The notes beneath the pieces were generated by a model. That model did no database searches and was not told where the DNA came from. It worked only from the letters and a program-made list of their open reading frames with translations. A stretch of DNA of 64,000 bases. It comes from Bacteroidota bacterium. Its GTDB lineage: Bacteria > Bacteroidota > Bacteroidia > B-17B0 > Aurantibacillaceae. The stretch is from NCBI GenBank assembly GCA_030692515.1, contig JAUXZS010000061.1, positions 62,001 to 126,000 on the forward strand. The letters are read 5' to 3'. Shown here in pieces: positions 9,494 through 20,200 of this stretch. The translations under genes were made by a program, and so were the position numbers. Positions within the stretch are counted from its first letter, which is position 1. Every line of letters starts with the position of its first letter.

Positions 9494-10017
9494 TATTTTA
9501 AAAAGCCTTCAATTTGAAGTTCGCAGGTTTTTAATACATCTTCAGAAATAAATTTACCTTCTGCATTCATAATTTTATCAACTGTTGAAATAGGTAATTT
9601 ATTATAATAGACATGCATTTTCAAATAATTTAAAACACTTGTTAAATGGTCTATTCCCCGCAAGTTTCCTGCTCTTCCTGCTGAAACTCCAACCAAACAA
9701 GCATCTTTATCTTCCCACATTTTAGGATTTACACTATCCAAAAACAATTTCAAAATACCTGGATAACTACCATTATATTCGGGAACCACAAAAATAAATT
9801 TCTTTGAGTTAACAATGTATTTATCAATTAAAGAAGTATAAGCTTCGCTTCTTTTTCCGTAAACCTCGCCAAACGCTATATTTTCGGGTAATGCACAAAA
9901 ATCTAAAATTTTAACATCTACATTTTTAGATTTTAAAATATCCTGATATATTTTACTCACCATCAAAGTATTACTGTTTGGGCGATTTGTAGAACTTATA
10001 ACAACAATTTCTTCCAT
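9490..10017 (-). CDS. NADPH-dependent FMN reductase-family flavoprotein
   Basis: 175 residues with a flavodoxin-like fold. The phosphate-binding loop SSTNRPNSNTLMVS is near residues 8-21, and VPEYNGSYPGILKLFLD near residue 78 is the family's second FMN contact. Such enzymes reduce FMN, quinones or azo compounds with NAD(P)H; the substrate here is unknown. It converges on the purB-linked gene, with overlapping stop codons at 9490-9493. Confidence 0.85.
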   Translation of the reverse strand: MEEIVVISSTNRPNSNTLMVSKIYQDILKSKNVDVKILDFCALPENIAFGEVYGKRSEAYTSLIDKYIVNSKKFIFVVPEYNGSYPGILKLFLDSVNPKMWEDKDACLVGVSAGRAGNLRGIDHLTSVLNYLKMHVYYNKLPISTVDKIMNAEGKFISEDVLKTCELQIEGFLKY

Positions 10018-10135
10018 AAAAATTTATTAACACTCTGTGTCTTTCTTTCTAGCTTTTGTTAAAAACTAACACCGTTAAAAGTGCCTAATTAGTTTAATTT
10101 TACAAACAACAATTTTAATCAATTGTTTTGATTTT

Positions 10136-10816
10136 ATGAACATTACTTATTACGGACATTCATGCTTTGGTGTTGAAATAAATGGAAAGCACTTACTATT
10201 TGATCCTTTTATTACACCTAATGAATTGGCCAATTTTATTGATGTAGATTTAGTAAGAGCAGATTATATTTTAATTTCGCACGGCCACGAAGATCATATT
10301 GCGGATGCTGAAAGTATCGCGAAGCGAACAGGAGCAAAAGTATTATGTTGTCCAGAAATAGCTGCTTGGCTAGAAAAAAAAGGTGTTGAAAATATCCGTC
10401 CTATGAATATTGGAGGAAAGATAAAATTTGATTTTGGAAGTATAAAGTGCGTTGTTGCGCAACATAGCAGTAGTTTACCAGACGGTTCTTACGGAGGAAA
10501 TCCGATGGGCTTTGTTATTGAGAGCAGCGAGAAGAATTTTTACTATGCTGGTGATACAGCATTAACTTATGACATGAAATTAATTGGTGACTATAGAAAC
10601 ATTGATTTCGCCTTTTTGCCAATTGGTAATAATTATACAATGGGTGTTGATAACGCTATAATTGCTTGCGATTTTATTAAGTGTAACCAAATTATAGGAA
10701 TGCATTATGATACTTTTGGACACATTATGATTGACCAAGATGAAGCTGTTTCAAAATTTGAAAATTCAGGAAAGGCACTTACTTTATTTGAAATAGGTAG
10801 CACAAGAAAAATATAA
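10136..10816 (+). CDS. UlaG-like metal-dependent hydrolase (UPF0173, MBL fold)
   Basis: 226 residues, matching UPF0173. It starts with MNITYYGHSCFGVE and has the metallo-beta-lactamase motif SHGHEDHIADA near residue 48, plus later ligands in YYAGDTALTYDM and IGMHYDTFGH. Members bind two metal ions and hydrolyse phosphoesters or lactones; the substrate is unknown. It ends 25 bp before parA on the same strand. Confidence 0.85.
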   Translation: MNITYYGHSCFGVEINGKHLLFDPFITPNELANFIDVDLVRADYILISHGHEDHIADAESIAKRTGAKVLCCPEIAAWLEKKGVENIRPMNIGGKIKFDFGSIKCVVAQHSSSLPDGSYGGNPMGFVIESSEKNFYYAGDTALTYDMKLIGDYRNIDFAFLPIGNNYTMGVDNAIIACDFIKCNQIIGMHYDTFGHIMIDQDEAVSKFENSGKALTLFEIGSTRKI

Positions 10817-10841
10817 AACAAGAACAAATACAAGGAAGACA

Positions 10842-11678
10842 ATGGGAAAAATAATAGCAATAGCAAATCAAAAAGGTGGTGTAGGAAAAACAACATCTGC
10901 AATTAATTTAGCAGCTAGCTTGGCTGTTTTAGAATATAAAACATTATTAGTTGATGCGGATCCTCAATCGAACGCTACATCTGGTGTTGGTATAGATCCT
11001 GCAAATGTAAAAGCCGGTTTATACGAATGTATAATTGATAGCGTTCATCCAAAAGATGTTATCTTAAAAACTGATACACCTAATTTATTTGTATTACCAA
11101 CAAATGCAGATTTAGTTGGTGTTGAGTTGGAGTTAGTTAATCTAACTAACCGCGAATACATGATGAAAAAGGCTCTTGATAAAATAAAAGATAAGTACGA
11201 TTTTATTATTTTAGATTGTTGTCCATCTTTAGGCTTAACTGTTATAAATGCTTTATCAGCTGCTGATAGCGTTATTATTCCTGTTCAGTGCGAATATTTT
11301 GCATTAGAAGGAATGGGAAAATTATTACAAACAATAAAAATTGTGCAAGCACATTTAAATACAAATTTGGATATTGAAGGTGTATTATTAACCATGTATG
11401 ATGGGCGTTTACGTTTAGCTAACCAAGTTGTTGAAGAAGTAAAAACTCATTTTCAAAATATGGTTTTTGACACAATTATACAACGTAACACTAAATTAGC
11501 GGAAGCTCCAAGTTTTGGTAAAACAATTATAATGCATGATGCTATTGGAAAAGGTTCTACTAATTATTTAAACTTAGCTCGCGAAATTTTACAACGCAAC
11601 GGTTTAACTAAAATTAGCGACAGTGATAGAATGATTAACATTCAAGAATCAGAAGAAGAACTAAGCGAAGACATTTAG
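10842..11678 (+). CDS. parA: chromosome partitioning ATPase ParA (Soj)
   Basis: 278 residues. The deviant Walker A box KGGVGKTTSAINLAA is at residues about 11-25, and LVDADPQSNATSGVG follows, as in ParA/Soj ATPases that dimerise on DNA and move ParB-bound origins. The C-terminus has an acidic tail (ESEEELSEDI). parB follows after 134 AT-rich bp on the same strand. No parS-like palindrome was found nearby. Confidence 0.92.
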   Translation: MGKIIAIANQKGGVGKTTSAINLAASLAVLEYKTLLVDADPQSNATSGVGIDPANVKAGLYECIIDSVHPKDVILKTDTPNLFVLPTNADLVGVELELVNLTNREYMMKKALDKIKDKYDFIILDCCPSLGLTVINALSAADSVIIPVQCEYFALEGMGKLLQTIKIVQAHLNTNLDIEGVLLTMYDGRLRLANQVVEEVKTHFQNMVFDTIIQRNTKLAEAPSFGKTIIMHDAIGKGSTNYLNLAREILQRNGLTKISDSDRMINIQESEEELSEDI

Positions 11679-11812
11679 GGAAATTGGAGATTATAAATTA
11701 AAAATTATAGATTCCTAAAATTATAAAAACAAATAGAATTAAAGATTTAAGATAAAAATTCAGGTTAGACTAATTTTCAACTTTTAATTTTTAATTTTTA
11801 ATTTCAAAAAAA

Positions 11813-12709
11813 ATGAGCAATAATAAAAAACCGGCATTAGGAAGAGGATTAAGTGCATTGTTAGAAAATGCCAGAACTGACATTACCTCCAAGCACATGG
11901 GAGAAGGTGCACCAACCGTTAATTCTGTCTCTACCATTAGTATAAAAAGTATAGAAGCAAATCCGTTTCAACCAAGAACAAATTTTGAAGAAACCGCTTT
12001 ACAAGAACTAAGTGATAGCATTAAACAACATGGCATTATTCAACCTTTAACTGTAAGAAAATTAGGTTACGATAGATACCAATTAATTTCCGGAGAACGT
12101 CGTTTTCGCGCTTCACAATTGGCTGGTTTAACAGATGTGCCTGCATATATTAGAGTTGCTGATGATCAAGCCATGTTAGAAATGGCATTGGTTGAAAATA
12201 TTCAACGTGAAGACCTTGATCCAATTGAAGTTTCATTATCCTATAAACGTTTAATTGATGAGTGTGATTTAACGCAAGAACAGTTAAGCGAAAAAGTTGG
12301 AAAACAACGCAGTACCGTAACCAATTTTTTACGTTTATTAAAATTACCTGCGCCAATTCAAAAAGCATTACGCGACCAAGAAATTACAATGGGTCACGCT
12401 AAAGCTTTAATTAATATTGATAACGAAGATAGACAATTAGCAATTTTTGCATTAGCATTAGAGCAAGAATTATCTGTTAGACAAATTGAAGAATTAGCTC
12501 GCGGCGAAAAATTAAAAGTAACGCCAAAAGTTTCTCGTGTTGAAAGACCACTTACAATCGAAGATAAAACAATCGCTAAAAAATTAGAAAAAATATTTAA
12601 TAAATCGTATAGTTTTAAACGCAATGCAAAAGGCGGCGGTAATCTTACGTTAAGTTTTAGCAACGATAAGGAATTACAACATATTATTTCTTTTTTTGGA
12701 ATTGAGTAA
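11813..12709 (+). CDS. parB: chromosome partitioning protein ParB (Spo0J)
   Basis: 298 residues. After a basic N-terminal leader (KKPALGRGLSALLE), the ParB/Srx-like CTP-binding domain contains the motifs NPFQPRTNF and SGERRFRASQLAG. It is followed by the helix-turn-helix region (LTQEQLSEKVGKQRSTVTNFL) and a C-terminal dimerisation domain. It partners the upstream ParA in segregating the chromosome origin. Confidence 0.92.
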   Translation: MSNNKKPALGRGLSALLENARTDITSKHMGEGAPTVNSVSTISIKSIEANPFQPRTNFEETALQELSDSIKQHGIIQPLTVRKLGYDRYQLISGERRFRASQLAGLTDVPAYIRVADDQAMLEMALVENIQREDLDPIEVSLSYKRLIDECDLTQEQLSEKVGKQRSTVTNFLRLLKLPAPIQKALRDQEITMGHAKALINIDNEDRQLAIFALALEQELSVRQIEELARGEKLKVTPKVSRVERPLTIEDKTIAKKLEKIFNKSYSFKRNAKGGGNLTLSFSNDKELQHIISFFGIE

Positions 12710-12740
12710 AAAGAGGTGTTAAATCGTACTAAAAAAATAA

Positions 12741-12979
12741 GCCACGAATTACACTAATTTCACAAATTAATTATTGAAAAAAAAATATTAATAAGTGATA
12801 GGCAAAATAACCAACTAGAATAAATAAAAAACATTCGTGTTAATTAGTGAAATTAGTGGCTAATTAACTAAACAGAATTAAAGATAAAAACATCTGCGTA
12901 AGTCCTTAGGATCTGTGGCAAAATTGCTAACCAGAATAAACAAAAAGAATTAGTGTTAATTCGTGAAATTAGTGGCTAA
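12741..12979. repeat. 63-nt direct repeats with inverted copy upstream of the phosphoesterase gene
   Basis: Two direct copies of about 63 nt (12801-12863 and 12917-12979) both contain gtgaaattagtggctaa. A third, inverted partial copy (gccacgaattacactaatttcac) is at 12741-12763. The phrase resembles a short intergenic repeat type common in Bacteroidota. The last copy ends 5 bp before the start of the phosphoesterase gene. The 275-bp gap holds nothing else recognisable. Confidence 0.75.
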
Positions 12980-12984
12980 AAATT

Positions 12985-13491
12985 TTGAAAAAAATACTTC
13001 TTATATCCGACACTCACAGTTACCTAGAACCAAAACTTATTAAACACATTAAAGAAGCCGACGAAGTGTGGCACGCTGGTGACATTGGCTCTATTGAACT
13101 TTGTTTGGAAATAGAAAAATTAAAACCTTTCAGGGCTGTTTACGGAAATATTGATGATAAGGATATTAGAATTACCTATCCCGAAAATTTATTTTTTAAT
13201 TGCGAAGAAGTTCCTATTTTTATTACGCATATTGGTGGTTATCCAGGAAAATATCCAAGCAAAATAAAAGAATTAATTAAAGAAAATAAACCAAAACTTT
13301 TTATTTGCGGGCACTCTCATATTTTAAAAGTAATGTATGATAAAGAGTTAGAGCATTTACATATTAATCCGGGAGCATGCGGCGTGCATGGCTTTCACCA
13401 AGTAAAAACAGCAGTTAGATTTGAAGTTGAAGGGAATGAAATAAAAAATTTAGCCTTAATTGAATTAGGAAACAGGACATCATTAGAATAA
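12985..13491 (+). CDS. YfcE/MJ0936-family metallophosphoesterase
   Basis: 168 residues with all calcineurin-like metal-binding motifs: DTHSYLEP, HAGDIGS, GNIDD, ITHIGGYPGKY, CGHSHILK and a final HINPGACG. These enzymes are cytoplasmic phosphodiesterases with two metals; the natural substrate is unknown. The start is a TTG at 12985, because an in-frame TAG lies five codons upstream and no ATG precedes the conserved MKKILLISDTH. Confidence 0.88.
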   Translation: MKKILLISDTHSYLEPKLIKHIKEADEVWHAGDIGSIELCLEIEKLKPFRAVYGNIDDKDIRITYPENLFFNCEEVPIFITHIGGYPGKYPSKIKELIKENKPKLFICGHSHILKVMYDKELEHLHINPGACGVHGFHQVKTAVRFEVEGNEIKNLALIELGNRTSLE

Positions 13492-13500
13492 AAAAATATT

Positions 13501-13673
13501 TGATCCCTACGGGATCACAAAAATTGTCACCATTGTTTCTATGAGATTAAGTCCCTAAAGGGACGATTAAGCTTTTTGGCACTAGTAAAAGTCTGCATAT
13601 TTCTAAAGACTCCATAGGAGTCCAATATTATAGAAAAAAAATATAAATTAATAAAATGAAGTCCCGTAGGGAT
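13501..13673. repeat. cluster of four short palindromes
   Basis: Four small dyads with different sequences lie in one 208-bp gap: tgatccctacgggatca (13501-13517), gtccctaaagggac (13551-13564), gactccataggagtc (13608-13622) and the imperfect gtcccgtagggat (13661-13673). All share the ccc-nnn-ggg or ctc-nnn-gag design. They look like REP-type intergenic palindromes; no transposase gene is near. Confidence 0.65.
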
Positions 13674-13699
13674 GAAATAGTAATACGTAAATTAGCAAC

Positions 13700-14215
13700 A
13701 TGGAAAACGAACAAGTTAAAACATTTTTCACAAACGAAGCATTAGCTAGATTCGCATCAGCACAGGGTAAAACAATAGAAAAAATAGTTTGTCATTTGTG
13801 GCAAAATAAATCTCAACCAAAAGAAGTTGTTGAAGTAATTGATAATGTAGAATTACATTTTACTGACAAACAAAAATTAACTATCTCTTCTACTCCCGAT
13901 GGTGATGGTTTAGATGCTATTGAGTATGATTACAAAACAGCCGCTATTGCCATTGAAAAAGAATTAGGCGGCAAAATAAAAATATATGCTATTGATGCTT
14001 CTGATACAAAAATGTGGCAAGGTGTCATCGGAAAAACCTTAACTAAGGTAGGTATCGAAAAAGAAGGAGACCTTTATAGATCGAATGCTATATTGTTAGA
14101 TTTTGGTGATGAAAAAAGAGAGATTGAAATTAATCCTTTAGATGGAATTATTATTGATCAATACGATGAAGAAGGAGTTTATCAACCCTTTGTGGATGAT
14201 GAGCCTGAAGTTTAA
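13700..14215 (+). CDS. conserved hypothetical cytoplasmic protein
   Basis: 171 residues, acidic, no signal peptide or membrane segment. No family is recognised. The sequence shows alternating beta-strand patterns (VELHFTDKQKLTISS, ALLDFG-like stretches) and ends in the acidic tail FVDDEPEV. It stops 9 bp before the convergent OmpA-family gene. No functional hint comes from the neighbours. Confidence 0.6.
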   Translation: MENEQVKTFFTNEALARFASAQGKTIEKIVCHLWQNKSQPKEVVEVIDNVELHFTDKQKLTISSTPDGDGLDAIEYDYKTAAIAIEKELGGKIKIYAIDASDTKMWQGVIGKTLTKVGIEKEGDLYRSNAILLDFGDEKREIEINPLDGIIIDQYDEEGVYQPFVDDEPEV

Positions 14216-14224
14216 AATAAAAAC

Positions 14225-16267
14225 TTAATCAACATCCTTAGCTGCATTAATAACCTCCACATCCAGCACACCAATAATTTTAAAATCAGTTCGTCGGTTT
14301 TGCGCTCTACCTTCTGGATTATCGCTACCATCTGCATTTTCGTTAGGTGCAACCGGTTTACTTTCACCATAACCCTTTGCTTTTAAACGTTCTGCTTTTA
14401 TTCCTTTACTTATTAAATGTGCAACAACACTTTCTGCTCGCTGCTGCGATAATTTTTCGTTATACTTATCGCTTCCCTTACTATCGGTGTGCGACATAAT
14501 TTCCACAATTAATTCAGGATTGGCTTCCATTAAAGAAAGTACCGTTGTATCAATTGCAATTTTACTTCCTTCTAAAATATTTGATTTATCAAATTCATAT
14601 TGAATGTTAGGAATACGTATTGGTTCTTTTGGTTTTTTAGCTAATAAAACATTTTTTGTAACATCCTGCGAAGTGTTAATACCATGAGTTGTTACATCTG
14701 CAGTAGTTCCTAAAAAATCTGCTTTCTTTATAATTAAAAAATAATCTTGTCCGGCTTCAACTGTTGTTTTAAAATTTCCCTCTTTATTACTTTCTAATTT
14801 TTTAACCAAAAATTTTTCTTTTGTTTTTTTATCAATAATATAAACTTCAACTGTTGCCTGCGGTATTGCAACATCTGGGTCAATCATTTCGCCAACATTC
14901 CCTACTAAATTTATTCTAATATATTCAGAATGTTTATAGGTGTAAATGTCATCGCAGCAAGTACTATTTTTTAATGAATTTCCACCTTTACGATTACTTA
15001 CAAAAAAACCTTCTTCGCGGTTAGGGGAAATCGTGTAAAAAATATCATCGGCACCTGTGTTAATTGGCTGACCAACATTTTCGGCACTCATCCACTTTTT
15101 CCCATCTCCAACTGCTTTAAAAACATCATATCCTCCTAATCCTCCAAATCCATCAGAGCTAAAATATAAGGTGCGCGTTTCGTTATCAAAAAAAGGTGTT
15201 ATTTCGTTTTGAGCTGTATTAATCTTATTCCCCGCATTTTTTGGTGTTTTATACGTTTTAGTTTTTTTATCATACGTAGTATACCAAATATCTAAACCTC
15301 CTCTACCCTCTTTATTATTACTTACAAAATAAATTACATCGTTGCCTTTTGCTGGGTCGGTTGTAACGGCTGGCATTGTAGAAGTAAACTTTGGGTTATT
15401 AATATTCTTTGGTAATTTAACTGGCTCACTCCAATCGTCTCCTGTTTTTTCGGAAACATAAATGGCACAAATCATTTGTTCCTTAAAATTTAATTTGCAA
15501 CGTGTAAAATAAATTCTTTTTCCATCAGGACTAAAACTGGCATTACCATTATTATAATCAGCGTCGTTTAAATTACCGCCGTACTCACCACCAAATTTCC
15601 ATTCGTTATTTTCACGTGTAGCAACGTATAATTTACGTTTAATTGTTTGCGCTGTATCATCTTCTATAACATATTCTTTTTTATCTGTTCTTAAAGACGT
15701 AAACACTAAGGTATTTTCATCAATATTAAATGGTGCACCCTCTGTATTTACTTTGTTAATTGTAGAATCTAAATGACTAACAATAATTTTTTTTTCAGTA
15801 TTTATAATTTTTTGAATAGAATCACAAAACACAATTTCTTTAGTGGCTTGTTTCTTCAATAATTTTTCTGGTCCTTTATATTGCTTTTTAAATTTTTGAA
15901 AATTAATTTTTGCGCTGTCATATAAGCCATTTGATTTTTGCATTTGTGCGTGGTAATACAACGACGTTGGCGCTTTTTCAACATCTGTTTCATATGCATT
16001 TAAAAACATGCGTTGCGCTCGGTCATAATCTCTTATCTCCAAATAAGAATGAGCTAATTGGTCCATTACCTTTGCATCGCGCCTATTATTTTTTAAATAG
16101 GCTTCAAAAAAAGTAATGGCACTTGTAGGGTCGTTTTGCTCCATTGCACTTTTACCCAAACGTTTTAAAACCTTTTGAGAAGAATGTTTAACAAGCATTG
16201 AATCTGTTTGAGCATTAGCAACAAAAGCAAATAAAATAAAAACAACTATGTATTTAATATCTCTCAC
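14225..16267 (-). CDS. OmpA-family protein with TPR, PD40 and carboxypeptidase-like domains (PorE-like)
   Basis: 680 residues. Signal peptide about 1-19, TPR-like helices about 25-150, a WD40/PD40 beta-propeller about 170-440 (repeats such as SFSPDGKRIYFTR and LYFSSDGFGGLGGYD), a carboxypeptidase-regulatory-like domain about 450-540, and a C-terminal OmpA peptidoglycan-binding domain (SHTDSKGSDKYNEKLSQQRA). This is the architecture of PorE-type proteins that tether T9SS machinery or substrates to peptidoglycan. Its start overlaps the end of the PorP/SprF-like gene by 14 bp, so the two are translationally coupled. Confidence 0.88.
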   Translation of the reverse strand: MRDIKYIVVFILFAFVANAQTDSMLVKHSSQKVLKRLGKSAMEQNDPTSAITFFEAYLKNNRRDAKVMDQLAHSYLEIRDYDRAQRMFLNAYETDVEKAPTSLYYHAQMQKSNGLYDSAKINFQKFKKQYKGPEKLLKKQATKEIVFCDSIQKIINTEKKIIVSHLDSTINKVNTEGAPFNIDENTLVFTSLRTDKKEYVIEDDTAQTIKRKLYVATRENNEWKFGGEYGGNLNDADYNNGNASFSPDGKRIYFTRCKLNFKEQMICAIYVSEKTGDDWSEPVKLPKNINNPKFTSTMPAVTTDPAKGNDVIYFVSNNKEGRGGLDIWYTTYDKKTKTYKTPKNAGNKINTAQNEITPFFDNETRTLYFSSDGFGGLGGYDVFKAVGDGKKWMSAENVGQPINTGADDIFYTISPNREEGFFVSNRKGGNSLKNSTCCDDIYTYKHSEYIRINLVGNVGEMIDPDVAIPQATVEVYIIDKKTKEKFLVKKLESNKEGNFKTTVEAGQDYFLIIKKADFLGTTADVTTHGINTSQDVTKNVLLAKKPKEPIRIPNIQYEFDKSNILEGSKIAIDTTVLSLMEANPELIVEIMSHTDSKGSDKYNEKLSQQRAESVVAHLISKGIKAERLKAKGYGESKPVAPNENADGSDNPEGRAQNRRTDFKIIGVLDVEVINAAKDVD

Positions 16268-17258
16268 AAGGAATTACTTTTTTGCTTAAACGTGTATTTT
16301 TTGCCTTGTATATAAGTGCAATTTCAAAAGCTCCTTTACTATCAACAGCAGTTTTAAGTTGAGAGAAAGTAATATCATAACTAAAACCTATTGTATAGTG
16401 AGAATAATTCATGCCTGCAGTAACAATTCCTGCATCTGGATTTCGTTTAAAACCATCTCTCCACATAAACCCTGCAAAAACAGAGTTTGTAAAAAATGCA
16501 TTTTTAGATAGTACATACTCAACATTTAAGCCGCTAACCCAATCGCTCACTTTTGTTGTGTAACCATACATAGTATAACCTCTTAAAATTATTGTGGGAT
16601 TTAAATAATAATTTAATCCAATATTATAGGCCTGGCGCATTTTTAATTTATTATTACTTCCCAAAAAACTTTCTTTAGGCGAGTTAACATGAAATAATGC
16701 ATAAGAAATTTCGGGTTCAAATTTTCCAAACTTTTTAGATGCCGCAAATCCCGTATTTAAATCAAAATAAGTAAAACGCTGACTAACGTTTGATTCAGTA
16801 TTTGTAAGCGTATTATCAAACCTTCCTGTATTCCAATTTAATTGATTGGGAAACGAATGGGAATAAAAATCAATAGATTTAATTACAACCCCTGGCTGAA
16901 TACCGACATGTAAATTATAACCCGCAATTTTTTTATGAAAAGCCGCTGAAGGCATAATTTTCATAATTTGTAAATTACCTCCCGACTTATCATTAATGAA
17001 GATTAAACCGCCACTTACATTTTGATTACTTGGATAAATATTAAAATCGCCACCAGCGCTAAACGTATTATATGCTTTAGAAATATCGCGCCATTGGCTA
17101 CGGTAATTTCCAAAAAAGCGATAATCTCCTTTATAATTTCCTGTATTAGCAGGATTTAATGAAAGAGGCGAAAAATAAAATTGACTAAAATGAATATCTT
17201 GAGAAAATAAATTCTTAGAAAACAAAAAACAAAAAAAGTATAAAATTATTTTTTTCAA
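16254..17258 (-). CDS. PorP/SprF family type IX secretion membrane protein
   Basis: 334 residues with a signal peptide and beta-barrel-like alternation. The conserved PorP start QDIHFSQFYFSPLSLNPANTG follows the signal, with RFFGNYRSQWRD next. PorP/SprF proteins are outer-membrane barrels that serve secretion and anchoring of substrates with type B sorting domains. Here the gene is 3 bp downstream of just such a substrate and overlaps the OmpA-family gene, a classic SprB-SprF-like arrangement. Confidence 0.92.
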   Translation of the reverse strand: MKKIILYFFCFLFSKNLFSQDIHFSQFYFSPLSLNPANTGNYKGDYRFFGNYRSQWRDISKAYNTFSAGGDFNIYPSNQNVSGGLIFINDKSGGNLQIMKIMPSAAFHKKIAGYNLHVGIQPGVVIKSIDFYSHSFPNQLNWNTGRFDNTLTNTESNVSQRFTYFDLNTGFAASKKFGKFEPEISYALFHVNSPKESFLGSNNKLKMRQAYNIGLNYYLNPTIILRGYTMYGYTTKVSDWVSGLNVEYVLSKNAFFTNSVFAGFMWRDGFKRNPDAGIVTAGMNYSHYTIGFSYDITFSQLKTAVDSKGAFEIALIYKAKNTRLSKKVIPCERY

Positions 17259-17261
17259 ATT

Positions 17262-20200
17262 TTATCTTATCAATTTAAATGTTCCTGTTTTTAAAAAAGG
17301 TTTGCCATCACCAACATAAAGCTCTGCGGAAACCTGGTACACGTAAGTTTCTAAATTTTGAGGTACTCCATTAAACATGCCATCCCAACCCATTTTAATA
17401 TCGTTACTTTCAAATAACAGTTGGCCCCAACGATTAAATATTCTAAAATAATTTAATTTTTTTATTCCCCATCCATCAACATAAATAACATCGTTTGTTC
17501 CATCACCATTTGGTGTAAAAGCAGTTGGCACATCAACACTTCCTTTTAATTCAACAATAACAGTGTGCGTATTTACAATTTGAAAGCAACCCATGTTATC
17601 TGCAATAGTAACACTATAAGTAATATTGGCCGTTGTAGTTGATATTGGATTTGGACAATAAGTACAACTTAAATTTGTAATTGGGCTCCAAGTGTAAGTA
17701 AAATTACTTCCTGAATTATTATTAAGCGGAACAATTGAACCTATAACTACAGTTGTATCCCAAACAAAACTTGGTGGTGGCAATTGAATATTTACATTTT
17801 TTGTTGTAGTATTTTTACAATTATTTGCATCGCTTATTGTTAGTGTATAATTGGTAGAATTAGATGCTGTTGCAATTGAACTCGCATTATTTGGATTAAC
17901 AATTCCAGAAGGAGGAGTCCAAGTATAAGTAAATGGAGCTGTACCACTTGTTGGAGTAGAATTTAAAATAAAAGGTGCATTTTGACAAGTATCTTTTGCA
18001 AATGCTACTACACTTGGCAAAGGATTAATCGTCATGTTTTTTATTGCAAAACCCATACAATTATTTACTGGGTCGGTTATTGTTAAAGTAACTTGATAAA
18101 CACCGGCGTTTGGATAAGTATAGCTTGGATTTTGCGCGGTAGAAGTATTGCCGTTTCCGAAACCCCAATTAAAATTAAAGCCAGATGAACCAGGACTTTG
18201 ATTACTAAATTGATCTATCACATTTACACAATGTACACTATCAATTTTTGAAATTTCACTGTTTCTATCAAAATCAGCAACAATTTTTATAATTTGAATT
18301 GGTATTGTAAAAGTACGCGGACATTTAAGTAAATCGGATGATGGATAATAAGAAAAAGAAACAAAAGTATTTCCATTTGGAGGGGGAAAATAATTATAGA
18401 TATGGTTTACAGTTTGAGTTGGAGAAGCATTTGCTGTAAACGTTCCCGTTGAACCATCTCCATAATCAAAGCTCCACATATAAACTTTACTTGAGTCATT
18501 TTTAATACTAAATTTTATAGAATTACCTAAACAAACAATTTGTTTATCTAAATTAAGATTAGCAACTGCACCCAAAATACTTAATGTTTTAGAAATTACC
18601 GCCGCGCATTGATTCGGTGTTGTAGAAACAGTTAAAGTAATAATAGCAATACCGGAAGCAGAATAAGTCCACACGACAGATTCTAATGGAAGAATTGGTC
18701 CACCAGTACTTAAATTCCAATTTAAAGTATATGCAGAAGAAACGGTTGATGTATTTGTAAATTCAACCTGAGAATCTCGGCAAATAACATTTCCTGTATT
18801 AAGTGTAAAATTAGGAGTTGGATAATTTTGAGCACTTATCACAACAGAGCCCGTATTTTTACATCCCCCTAAATTCACAGTTAACACAGCTGTATAAGAA
18901 CCTGCAGCAGTATATGTATGCGGAGGTGATACATTACTAGTTGTTGTATAAGCGGGACTACCATCACCATAATTAAAAGTATAACTTGTATATGCAGAAG
19001 GTGCTGTAAACGTAACTGTATTAGTAGCTAGGTTTGCAGTGCTGGAAGGAATACAAAGTAAAAATTGTGAAGGTAATAAAGTCGCAACAGGATTAACCAC
19101 AGTAATTGTATGTCTAATAGAATCTATACAGCCTTGCGAATTAGTTCCTACTAATAAAACAGAATAATTTTGACTCGGACTTGTGGCACTAAAGTAAGTG
19201 TGAATAGGTGACGTTAAAGTGGTGGTAGTTAAAGATGAAGCATCACCAAAATCCCAATAAAAATTATTTACAGCATCGGGTGATTGAGATGTTGTGTTTA
19301 GCATTTGGACCGTTCCAGTAGATAAACAAATTGGATTGGCATTAAAAGTAAATGTTGGATTTGCATTACTAATTCTAAAAGTATGTTTAGTAGTATCAAT
19401 ACAACTATTATCATCTTTTACCATTAACATAACAGTGTGCGTACCGGTAGTTGCAAATGTATAATTTATAATCGCCGAAGTAGTATCGCGTGGAGGAAAA
19501 TTATCAAAATACCAAGTATAACCCCTCCTGCATCCTATATTAACATCAACCGAAGCAGATCCGTTAAAAGTTTGAGGAATATTTGCACAGCCAACCGAAG
19601 GTAATGTGAAATTTGCTTGAATATCTCTAACGGTCACCAGCATGGTGTATGTATATGGCGAACAACCAGTAGCTCCGTTTGTAGCTGTTAGTATTGCTGT
19701 ATAATTTCCGGAGGCGGAATAGGTATGACTTGCACTATGTGTTGCAACACCTGCTGGTACTCCAATAATCGCAACAGAAGAATTATCTCCAAAATTTAAC
19801 GTAGCATTAGCAACATCTTGTAAATGCGAGAAAAACTTTACCGTTTTCCGTGTGCCTTCAGTACAATTTGTTTCATATCTACTTTGTGCTATTGGTCCTT
19901 TAACAACAACAGATTGAGTTGTAGTTGCAATGCCCTTGCAACTATGCGAATACCCTTCAACCGTAAAAGTATGTATACCAACATGTGTAAAATTCCATGA
20001 TGGATTTGGGTTGTTGATGCAATGCGAAAAGAAACCATTATCGCTATTAACATGCCAATGCTGTACAGGATTTGTTGATGTTGGAGTAATACTTACTGTA
20101 ACTGGCTGGTTCCAACAGACGACACTTGGTGTAACTGCAAAATTAAAAATAGGTGGATTTACAACTGTAACTGTATCAACAAATGAAGTATCAATACATC

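Noticed and set aside
15610-15625. Single cacgtg-containing site as a possible parS for the ParAB pair.
   Set aside because: Only the central hexamer matches; the flanking arms are not palindromic, and it is inside the OmpA-family gene far from parAB.
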